From NCBI RefSeq assembly GCF_002865645.1, contig NW_020194558.1, positions 2,818,014-2,882,013 of the forward strand: a stretch of DNA of 64,000 nt, read 5' to 3'. The DNA is from Hyaloscypha bicolor E. Taxonomy: Eukaryota > Ascomycota > Leotiomycetes > Helotiales > Hyaloscyphaceae. Within the stretch, counting starts at the first letter, position 1, and every line of letters begins with the position of its first letter. Shown here piece after piece: positions 55,113-64,000 of the stretch. Made by a program: the position numbers and the translations under genes. The notes beneath the pieces were generated by a model. The model worked only from the letters and a program-made list of their open reading frames with translations, was not told where the DNA came from and searched no databases.

Positions 55113-57130
55113 ATGGACAATTCTGGACAAGTGGTCCCCTCTGCTGACGGAGGGTTGTCGTCTCTTCCGCCTGAGATCTGGAGAGTCGTCGCAGAACAGG
55201 TACCCACGACTTCTTCCCAGGACATTCTTCTTTGTTTGATCTGTCGCAGATTTTAAACCAAGATCAATGCTGACGAATGTATTGCAATTGCAGATACCAG
55301 GCCAAAAGACTCTTCGAGCACTAGTTCAAGTGTGTCGCCTCTTCAGAGATATCTTTCGACCCTTCTTACATAGGATATTCAGCATCGACTTGAGCCACCA
55401 CGAAGCTACAGCTTTGGAACAGAAGACCCTGCCAGCTTGTTTGGGATACGCAAAATATTTTGAGGTAATTATCAATGAATTTCGACGTTCAGAGCGGCAG
55501 AGCGGAGTGTATTACAATATCGACTTGAACGATGGATATGCTGCGTTTGTGGCGAGGGCTCTCAAGGCAATGCCAAATCTCCGCTCCTTCCGGTTTGTCT
55601 TCCTATAACGGTTCTTCTGCCATCAGCTAATATCTTGCCACAGTTGGCTCAACTCATCCTTCGGGGAAGACTATGACTCATGCCTGATACTCAGTAACGT
55701 GGAACTTCTGACGACGGCGAAGAGCTGTCCAAATCTCCAACACTTATTCATACAATTCACGGATGTGTTCCTCGATGACCCGGTCAACGCATTGAAGTGC
55801 AATACTTCGCTAAAGGGCTTCAAAAACTTGGCATCACTCGAGCTCTTTCACTTCTATGGCGAAGAGCCTGAATTGATTGATAATATAGCCACCGTTTTGA
55901 GAGATTGTCCTGGACTCAAAAGATTAGGCCTTGGGCTCTCCTGCGAGTTCGATTGTGACCAGATTCCTGAAATCTTAGTGGCTAGTGGCGATTGCGACTT
56001 TCTGGAAAAGCTGTGCTTAAAGTATGGCACTAGGTCGTCGCCGTTGGCACTAGAGACTCTGCGACTAGGGCATGGAATGTTCGTCTACAAATCTAAGTCA
56101 CCGAATACCGGGAACTACCTTTCAAAGCTTGTCAAGTTCCGGGACATTAAGACCTTGCACATATACAATGGCCTTGTTCATGAGACGGATGACTGGGACT
56201 TTGAACCAGTGCCCATGCAAGTTCAATGGAATTTCTTTACAGAATGCGCGTCTCTCTGTCAACTCTCGGTGACTAGACTGGACAAGAAGCTTCGACGATG
56301 GCTCAATACTAGCGTGAAGTCAGTCGAAGAGCTTTTGGTCACAGAGCATTACAGCATGTACGACAATGGTTTGGGCAATTTTGATATTTTGGAATTGCCA
56401 CAGCTCTCGATGCTTTTCACACGCGAAATGACGATATCCAAGCATCCGAACGCTCGCGGTTGGCGAGGCATCAACCCCGAGTCCCGGGAGCAAATACGCG
56501 TCGACAAGCATAACATTACTACTCTAGATCGCCTTCCTGATAATATAGCTAACCTCACACGACTCGGAATGTGTATTGAGCTGGAGAATCAATGGGTTAG
56601 TTGCTTAGCTTCAGAACCCCATCGGCTTTGATCCAGTCAATTGCTGACTACCACAGGTGCGATTCTCTTCTCACCTACCTCAGCTGCGGCGCCTCACCTA
56701 CCTCCGCATAGATGGCAAGAGTCATCGATCGGGCAGATACCCAGCAACATCTACGTCTCTTTGGCCCGGGATCGTCAAGCCAAAGGAAATTGCAAAACGC
56801 TACATCCAGCTAATGCGCTCTGAATGTCCGTCGCTGCAATACGTCCAGGTTAAAAACTGGGCCTGGCAGATCACCTCGCCGATGCCAGGGGTGCCTGCTC
56901 GAGAGGCCCATGTTGAGCTCCGCGAGTTGGAGTGGGAGGAGCGCATGGGTATCGAATTATTTGCCCTGGATTCTTTTGCACCGCAATCCGGACTCCCTGG
57001 GCCAGACGATTATTACGAGGAATTGTCCGAGGAAGAGGAGTTGCGCATGGACCGGATGGTCGCTGAAGTGGAGAGGAGAATCGCTGCTGGTGATCATAAC
57101 ATGACGGACTTGATCGAAGCTGTACAATGA
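55113..57130 (+). CDS. F-box/LRR-like protein (paralog A)
   Basis: Four exons, 55113-55199, 55294-55592, 55644-56595 and 56657-57130, give 603 aa. Exon 1 (29 codons) ends in an F-box-like start (SSLPPEIWRVVAEQ), continued in exon 2 by IPGQKTLRALVQVCRLFRDIFRPFL. The body contains irregular leucine-rich repeats (NLASLELFHFYG, GLKRLGLGLSCEFDCD, LALETLRLGHGMFV, KTLHIYNGLV, RRLTYLRIDGKSH). The C-terminus is acidic (YYEELSEEEELRMDRM). It is a likely SCF-type adaptor with unknown substrate. A paralog with the same exon structure lies at 61418-63564 on the other strand. Confidence 0.85.
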
Positions 57131-57742
57131 ACCCATCTATATCAATTCGATGTGCTCGATGTACCAATATCATGAGAGAGGTCCCACTGCTTCTGGAGCC
57201 TGGAAGCTATGTAGAGTACTAGTGGATTGGGAGATCCTGTAATGGAAGTGTGCTGGACCGCTTGCATCACGAATGACTGCAGCCAGACTTCTTCAAAGAT
57301 CCATATACATGAACTGGATGGGATGGAATTAGCAGATATTGGTCCCAAGTGATCTTCACTCCTCAATCGAGGACTTCCTCCGTGGTTGTTTAGACCTTTG
57401 AGATACTCTAAATGGCGAGTCACGTGAGATTGCTGGAGCGGATCAACATTTTCGCGCAACACGTGCTAAGATAAGACGACGTTGCCTCTCTGGCCTCAAA
57501 ACTAACGTCTCCACCTCAACACTCGTTCAAATCCGACCCCTCTCCCTTTCCCATGAGATCTGTGACCATATTTATCACCATGATACTCCCTTAGGCCTCA
57601 ATGGCTTCCCAATTTCGTATATCTCGACACACAAGACTAACATCAAGCCCTCACTTGGGCTACAGTAAGCGGTGAGTGTAGGCTCAAGGTCTTCAACGTG
57701 CTTTGTTCTGACTGAACTTAGGACTTTTCCGTCTTTCCCCAG
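57131..57742. other. intergenic / promoter of the LRR-kinase gene
   Basis: About 610 bp. A CACGTG-type core lies at about 57421-57424 (CACG) and 57461-57466 (ACGTGC). A pyrimidine-rich tract (about 57500-57560) precedes the start codon, a common fungal promoter feature. No gene seen. Confidence 0.4.
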
Positions 57743-59083
57743 ATGGCAAACCAGCAAACCCTTGAAGGGCTAAGGTCCGGCCAATACAAAGGCCTCAAAC
57801 GTGTCAAGATATCAAGTGGGGTCTCCAAGTTCCCTCGAGAAATCCTTGACCTCTTTAATACCCTCGAGATCCTCGACCTATCTGGCAATCCGCTCTCAAC
57901 ACTTCCTAAAGATATCAGCCGTCTTCACAAGCTCAAGGTTGCTTTTTTCTCAGACTGCAAGTTCACAGTTTTTCCAAAAGAACTCGCACAATGCCGTTCT
58001 CTCGAGATGATTGCCTTCAAAAGCAACGCCATGAGCACCATTCCCGAGGGATCATTCCCACGAAAGCTTCGCTGGCTCATTCTAACGAATAACCAAATCT
58101 CATCCCTTCCAGCCAGCATTGGGCAATGCCATCGTCTCCAGAAATGCATGCTCGCTGGGAACCGCCTCACGTCTTTACCTTCTGAGATGGCGCATTGCAG
58201 AAAGCTCGGCCTCCTTAGACTCTCAGCAAACAAACTGACCTCAATCCCTCTCTGGCTCTTCTCCCTCCCAGAACTCTCCTTCCTCTCATTTGCCGGGAAC
58301 CCCTGCGCTCCATCCTTCGAAGACAATCCAGTCCTCGACAACATCTCATGGTCATCTCTGTCAGTCCACCACCTCCTCGGTGAAGGCGCCTCGGGGATAA
58401 TCTCTCAAGGAACCTGGTTCACTCTCACCTCATCCAATCCAAAAGCCGTAGCAATCAAGCTCTTCAAAGGCGAAGTGACATCGGACGGCTCGCCCATCGA
58501 CGAAATGAACGCGTGCATCACTGCAGGCCGCCATTCCAACCTCATCGACCCAATCGGCAAGATCCACGACCATCCAGAGAAACGAGGTCTAGTGCTCGAG
58601 CTCATCCCGCCTCATTACAAGAATCTAGGTCTCCCACCAACGCTGGAGAGTTGCACGAGAGATGCGTTTCATCCTCAGACCGTATTCTCCGTTGAGAAAT
58701 GCAAGAATATTTTACTCGGCATTGCGGCCGCGGCTACGCATCTTCATGAGAGGGGAATCGCGCATGGGGATTTGTATGCGCATAATATCCTCATCGACGA
58801 TAAAGGCCATGCTCTACTTGGAGACTTCGGCGCAGCGACCATCTATGGGAAGGAGCATGTGATGGGAGATAGGCTCGAAAGAATGGAGGTCTTTGCGTTC
58901 GGGCATCTTATTGAGGATCTTTTGGGGCTGGTGGAGAGGAGGGTTGTTGAGGATAGTGTGATGGGTGAGAAAGATGCGTATGTGGTTGAGGGATTGAACT
59001 TGTTGCATTGGAGGTGTACGGATCCGGTTGTGGGGGAGAGACCGTTGTTTAAGGACGTTTATGAGGAGTTGGCTGGGCTTTGA
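57743..59083 (+). CDS. LRR-protein kinase, bacterial-type architecture
   Basis: A single exon of 446 aa, unlike its intron-rich neighbours. Residues about 12-190 hold seven or eight short LRRs of the typical LPxxLxxLxxLxxLxL class (LEILDLSGNPLSTLPKDI, LRWLILTNNQISSLPASI, LGLLRLSANKLTSIPLWL). A protein kinase fold follows from about 207: glycine loop LGEGASGIIS (212-221), VAIK Lys239, HGDLYAHN catalytic loop with Asp343 and Asn348, and DFG Asp361. HRD is HGD, and the C-lobe is short. LRR followed directly by a compact HGDLYAHN kinase is the layout of a bacterial family (common in proteobacteria), so horizontal acquisition is plausible (inference). No signal peptide or TM segment, so presumably cytosolic. 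Confidence 0.9.
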   Translation: MANQQTLEGLRSGQYKGLKRVKISSGVSKFPREILDLFNTLEILDLSGNPLSTLPKDISRLHKLKVAFFSDCKFTVFPKELAQCRSLEMIAFKSNAMSTIPEGSFPRKLRWLILTNNQISSLPASIGQCHRLQKCMLAGNRLTSLPSEMAHCRKLGLLRLSANKLTSIPLWLFSLPELSFLSFAGNPCAPSFEDNPVLDNISWSSLSVHHLLGEGASGIISQGTWFTLTSSNPKAVAIKLFKGEVTSDGSPIDEMNACITAGRHSNLIDPIGKIHDHPEKRGLVLELIPPHYKNLGLPPTLESCTRDAFHPQTVFSVEKCKNILLGIAAAATHLHERGIAHGDLYAHNILIDDKGHALLGDFGAATIYGKEHVMGDRLERMEVFAFGHLIEDLLGLVERRVVEDSVMGEKDAYVVEGLNLLHWRCTDPVVGERPLFKDVYEELAGL

Positions 59084-59357
59084 TAGATGGGGAACTGGAT
59101 TGGCGCCATAGAGCGGGTTGCATTGGGTTTTGCGAGATTAATTATTAGATTTCATTGATATTGCGTAGATAGATAGAATGCAATAGATTTCGTCTTTTCA
59201 GGTTCGATTTTGATATCGTTATACTGGGCAACCATCGTTGGTTTCGAAACGCATTGATTCTCTTCCAACATCTATGAAAAGTTCTGATCATATTTCATCG
59301 TCAGCTTACCGTCCCTCATAACTGACCTTTATATCGTTTGTCATCCCCTTCTCTGAC
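59084..59357. other. short intergenic gap
   Basis: About 270 bp of 3' sequence after the kinase gene. Nothing recognised. Confidence 0.4.
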
Positions 59358-61380
59358 TTGTCGATTGTGCCGACATCCTCAACTTGGACTCATAATCGCC
59401 AGGATCCCTTTCGCCATTCCACTCTCAGACGATATGGCCCCTCCCATACCTCCCATCCCGCCACACAATCTCCTCATCCCATCTCACTCCTCAACGCCAT
59501 CTTCCTCACTACCCCCTCTTCGGCAACCTTCAACAACACAATCCTCCCACTAGCACATAACGAAAACAACACCGGAAACATTGCCCTCCTCACCTCACTC
59601 TACAAATACTTCGCCTCTTCAAAAGAAATGCGCGATGCATCGATTTAATGCACGAGATTATGGAAAGAGTATAATCAAGAGCTTGAAGCGAGGAGGTAAT
59701 TTTTCGGTCTTGTCAACGCGATTTAGAAGAATCGTGGACTGTTGGGGAAGGAGGAGAGGTATTACTGATGCAAAACTTGGTGTTTTGGAGAGGAAGGGAG
59801 CGGGGGTGATGGATGGGGAGAAGAGGGGAAGGAGTTGAGGTTGTCAAGAAGAGGATTACGGAGATATATTTGCAGTACTCTAGGCATATCCGTGAAACAA
59901 GGAAGCGATGTGTTTTTTTGCTGAGGAATATGGAGGAGTTCCAAAGGATGGAATAGGGAGGTTTAAGCTCAGGGAATTGGGAATGGGAAGGGAGGGGAAG
60001 TTCTAGGTGAGTTTCAAACAAACTGATTATACACCATGTAGTGCAGCATGAGACCTTGGAATTGTTGTGGATTGGAAAGAGCAATACTTGTGGAGAGAAT
60101 GTGGAGTTGATGAAAGAGCTTATTGTCTTGAGGGCGGAACAGGCCGGGTTGCTTGGGTTTGAGAGTCATGCTGAGTATGTATTCGACGCCGCAAACCCTG
60201 TTGAAAAGAAGCAGATTTCCGATCAAGAAGGTTGACCGACTTTATCTAGCTACAAGATGCCAGAGAAGATGTTTACGGCGAAAGTGGCTACTGAGTTCCT
60301 TGACCAGCTTCAGGAGGACATTGCACCCTACGGTGAGGTTGAGATGGATGAGATGCGGAAGTTTGAAAGGGAATATATTGTGTCGTAAATTCTGGCCAGA
60401 GGAGACTGGCCCATAGGCTGTAGTTCTGGGATGCAGCTTTTTATTTACAGACTCATGAAGGAGACTCAAGTGTAATTCGATGAAACGCAGCTATCCGAAT
60501 GCTTCCCACTCAACAAAGTTTCCGCTGGCTACTTAAAACATCCGAAACAATGTTCGGCCCTGCACTCGAGCAGATCCAGGAGAAGGGAGAAAACTGCCCA
60601 TGGACAAGCAAGGACAGCCAGTGGAAACAGCCACCTGCATAAAAGCGTCGTGACACTCTCCATCTGGAACGAGGAAGCAATGGACGGAGACTTCCTCGGA
60701 TATCTCTCCCTCGACCTCATCCAACAAGAAGGGAAAAAGACCACGCATGCAACATCGCCTTAGCCACCGTACCTTCTCCCTAACCCCATATCCGTACCCT
60801 AATCTGACAACTGATAGGGATACTCGTACCCAGACGGCACAAAACACATCTTTCGACCATGCTACTCGCCTCCTTCCCAAACCTGAACACCGGCAAAAAC
60901 CACTTGCTCCGGCAACGCAACATCAAACCTATCCTGCACAAGTTGGACCACGGGATCCATGGCTACCCACTTCGCATCCATCTATGGGACAGCTGCTGCG
61001 CAATACTTCGTCGAGATCCCAAGTAAAATGTTGGAGAATTGATGTTGGGGTCCATCGATTTTGCATAAGTTGTGAAGAAACTATTCCTACCTTTCGGCTG
61101 AATACAAAAAAGCTTGAGAAGCTGAAATTTCCGGGGAACAACAACCGCCGGAGTTGTTGGAGAGGCTTGCAGCGATGACGAATGTGGGAAGGGGGGTGGG
61201 GGGTCGAAGATGAGGGGTTTGTTGCCGATGGCAAAGTTTGATATGTTGATTCATGGAGCAATGGATGTGAAGCAGAGATGTTAGAGTACCTGGGTCGCAA
61301 GCCGAATGGAGCGGCATTTTTGAGAGAGCTGAGAAAGTATGCCTTCATCTTGTTGAAACATTTATACTGCGACAACACAT
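59358..61380 (+). pseudogene. M3-family metallopeptidase (thimet oligopeptidase-like) pseudogene
   Basis: Stretches of M3 peptidase are readable in alternating plus-strand frames, in the family's order: SATFNNTILPLAHNENN and SLYKYFASSKEMRDAS near 59540-59640; ELIVLRAEQAGLLGFESHAEYV near 60115-60175; LMKETQVEFDETQLSECFPL near 60450; LSIWNEEAMDGDFLGYLSLDL near 60655-60715; then the active-site region near 60935, where HExxH reads HKLDH (Glu replaced by Lys); and the FHGT-equivalent IYGTAAAQYFVEIPSKMLENW just after. Many stops and frameshifts occur. No intact domain remains. Members are cytosolic or mitochondrial oligopeptidases. Confidence 0.85.
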
Positions 61381-61417
61381 AATTTCAATGGAAGCCGTAC
61401 TGGAGGTTGCATTGCAT

Positions 61418-63564
61418 TCAATCCTCCATGAGATCATCCTGGAGCTCGCGGTGCAAGCCGCTTTCCTTATATGCAGCATTTATCTTTTCTGAGAAGCGTT
61501 CCTCAGTCTCATTTAGTTCCTCGTCGGATATTGGGGTACTAGGGCGCTCAGTCGCCGGCAACCCACTTTCAGAACAGAAGCTTTGGAGCGCGAACAGGTC
61601 AATCGATGCAATCTCATCCTGATCCAGTGGCCGAAGGGCTATTGTGGACTTGAGATTCTGGTAAGCTACCTCCCAAGCGTATGCTTGTATTTTTATGTAC
61701 TTCAGTGAAGGACATTTCGAGTGAATCAGTATCCCATAATGGTATGCAATGTCTCGCGAACCCTCAACGCCGGGCCAGAGAGATGAGGCTTTGGTGGGAT
61801 ATTGACCGCCCCGGTAGCTTTTGCCATCCAGTCTCAAGTGCGTAAGACGTCGAAGATTGGGCAAATGGGAGGAAAATTGAACCTTTCTAAAATTAGTAAC
61901 TACCCGACTACGCTGTAAAGCTGCTCACCCATTGTGTCTCGAAATCAAGGCACAGACCAAGCTTTGTGAGTTGAGCGCCATTCTCATCAAGCCTATCAAG
62001 GACGGTTATGATAGAGCGATCAAGTTCTTTGTACGGGTTTCGTGCCTCAGAGGGGGTTTCTGAATCGGACCTTAAACCTGCCTGCGAAGGTGTCCCTGCC
62101 ATTGACAGGGTTCTTGGCTTTAGGTGGATTTGTGGTATCAATAAACTTTCTACTTCTAATATTGTTCCCGTTTCCGAGGTGATCTCTGCTTCCGAAGAAT
62201 CAGTGACTGACGAGTCTGTATCTGACCAAGCTTCGTCTCCACTTCGTCTGGCGATAGTCATCTCCCGGACGAAGAGCATCGATAGCCGTGGGAGCAAATA
62301 CTCAAAGTAGTCCAGATCGTCATCGTACATGCCATAATGATCTGTGACTATGAGCTCTTCGACGACAGAACCACAGCCATTTGTGAGCCAGCTCACGAGA
62401 TCCATTTCCAATCTCGAGACACTTAGTCGTTGCAGCGACTTGCAGTCTTCCAGCTGATCCCAATCAACATCCATAGACTCGTGTTCATCGAAATCCCACT
62501 TTACCAAACCATTGAAGAGGTAGAAAATTTTCAGAGTCTCCAGCTTTACCAACTTGAAAAGGTATTTGTGGGTCTTTGAAAATTCTCGCATCACCGAATC
62601 GGAAAGGAAAATTCCGTGGCCGAGTCGCAATGTGTCGAGTGCTAGCGACACCCGTGTAGGGGAGGCATAATTCACACACACTTTCTCGAGAAAATGCAGT
62701 GTATATTCATCTTCTCCAATTATGAGTACGTCTGGCGAGGCGTTACAGTCAAAGTCGCAAGCAAAACCGAGGCCTAGTGTCTTAAGGCCTGGGCATTCTG
62801 CGAGGACATTCGCAATCTCTACCGCGAGAGAGTCTGGATCCCCGTAGAAATTATAGAGCTCCAATGAGGTTAAGTTATCAAAGCCTTCCAGGGAGATGGA
62901 ACAGTTGAGAGCATCCATTTGATCGTCCAGATGTTGACTTGCGAATAGAATTGAGATGTTCTTTATCGTGGCGGATTGCTTGAGAGCTTGAAGAAGCTCT
63001 TGATTACGAAGCATCAGGCTTGGGCGATAATTATCGTCATAGGTGGAATCGATCCACCTTGGCTTCATGTCAGTCGGGAAATGGTTCTAATTGGAGATGG
63101 GATCATCAAACCGGAAAGATTGAAGATTCTTCATTTCTTTCAGTATTCGGACAACCAGAGAAACGTAACCAGAGTTCCAAGATTCGCTATATTCTCCAAA
63201 TAGGTCCCCCTTGCCACGAAATTCCTCCAGCAAAACCTCGAGTTCTTGGGTATAATGGAGTCCGGTCGGCAGAGGTTTTCGACGCCACCGAGAGGAGGGA
63301 ATGGCGGTCAACTCGAAGGTGAATTTGCGACGTAAGAACGGAGTGAATAAATCGCAAAAAGAGCGGCATGTACTTATTAGCGCGAGGAGCGTACTTCGAC
63401 TTTGTATCTGAGAGATCCGTCAGCAAGTTGTGCAGTAAAAGTGAGTGGGGTTCTTCGATAGAAGGATTTGGACGTACCAATTCTCCAATCATACTCCATA
63501 CCTCAGGCGATAAATACAAGCCCTGAGGTGAGTCAATACCATCTTCGGTCATGATGATGTCCAT
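61418..63564 (-). CDS. F-box/LRR-like protein (paralog B)
   Basis: Four exons, 63564-63478, 63407-63112, 63057-61929 and 61882-61418, give 658 aa, all in phase. Exon 1 is exactly 87 nt, as in paralog A, and every intron sits at the same codon and phase. Equivalent segments include LYLSPEVWSMIGEL (F-box start), LALDTLRLGHGIFL, SLQRLSVSRLEMDL, ELIVTDHYGMYDDDLD, LSMLFVREMTIARR and RLTHLRLDGKSYRGGQYP. B carries about 60 extra residues (Ser/Thr/Glu-rich, SDTDSSVTDSSEAEITSETG..) after MTIARR, probably a disordered loop. The two genes form an inverted duplicated pair around the kinase and M3 pseudogene. Confidence 0.85.
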
Positions 63565-64000
63565 GGTGGTCCTTGCGTATCCTCCTGGGTTGTAACCTTG
63601 CAGGAAAATGAAGTGGCCTGGAAAGACGCGTTCTGGAAAAGAGGAAAAGCGGAGATGCTCGGTTGGTGCGGAAGGCCCTCGGGAGCTAAAACCTCGCTCT
63701 TACAGGGGTCTCGCTTACCGCTTATTTGCCCCTGACGTTCCTGAACAGAACCGAATGGACTCCTCTTCACTTCTCCCTTGACGTGGACAGAGAACCTGAG
63801 GCCAAGCACCACTACGTCCTCATTGCCAAGTCCATATCTGTCTCTCGAACAACCTGATCACCTCCGTTCATAATACAAATCATACAGTCATGGGCCCTCG
63901 GAATTCCGGACCTCACCTGTCGTGGCAAGATAGGTTCCCACTCGTTAATGCGGCCTGACTTCTCCTTCTCCGTCCACCATTACTGACTCTAATACCGGCC
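63565..64000. other. upstream region of paralog B, window end
   Basis: No gene seen; the minus-strand ORF at 63549-63812 overlaps the start of paralog B and has no recognisable content. The promoter of paralog B should be here. Confidence 0.4.

Noticed and set aside
1..64000. tRNA genes, CRISPR arrays, operons, prokaryotic ribosome binding sites
   Set aside because: No cloverleaf with A/B boxes was found by eye, no spaced identical repeats with unique spacers, and the sequence is eukaryotic.

Overview
The window looks like nuclear chromosomal DNA of a filamentous ascomycete (Pezizomycotina). Most genes carry one to seven short introns (about 44-130 nt, GT..AG, often with a CTRAC-type branch site), genes lie on both strands, and there are HET-domain and NACHT/WD40 genes, a Thg1 with eight exons, and AT-rich transposon debris with the CpA-to-TpA signature expected of repeat-induced point mutation (RIP). 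A helotialean (Leotiomycetes) origin is a guess. No tRNA, intact rRNA gene, CRISPR array or operon was found. Exon coordinates are my own splice models, checked for reading phase by hand.

Region 1 (0.5-17.7 kb) is ordinary housekeeping sequence: a DUF1295 membrane reductase-like gene, a GFA/CENP-V-type zinc protein, an SDR, TFIIS (promoter tandemly duplicated), a membrane-anchored cysteine synthase-like protein divergent from an NDUFAF7-type methyltransferase, an unknown four-exon coiled-coil gene divergent from THG1, a Tma23-like G-patch protein, and a cation/proton antiporter with an unusually long intron. Region 2 (17.7-22.2 kb) is almost gene-free and filled with two families of degenerate short repeats.

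Region 3 (22.2-43.4 kb) is an accessory island. In order it holds a hAT-like MITE; a decayed pogo-like transposon with TIRs; a broken PAQR gene; a divergent pair of HET genes (a Zn2Cys6-HET fusion and a full-length HET-NACHT-WD40 gene with nine near-identical WD repeats); a non-LTR ORF1 relic; an ankyrin-tailed protein with a possible cupin-like core; a 5.2-kb RIP-ruined element bounded by TIRs and a TA duplication; a 112-bp fold-back; and a cytochrome P450 pseudogene. The two HET genes are the best candidates for a self/non-self recognition (vegetative incompatibility or immunity) module.

Region 4 (43.4-64 kb) mixes an unknown 732-aa protein, a 39-nt poly-G tract, an alpha/beta-hydrolase pseudogene, a multi-pass membrane protein, an F-box-like protein, a seven-unit 44-bp tandem array, and an inverted pair of F-box/LRR-like paralogs with the same four-exon structure. 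Between these paralogs lie an intronless LRR-protein kinase of bacterial-like architecture and a decayed M3 metallopeptidase whose HExxH motif is destroyed. Four separate pseudogenes of ordinary enzyme or receptor families (PAQR, P450, alpha/beta hydrolase, M3 peptidase) show that gene decay here is not confined to transposons.
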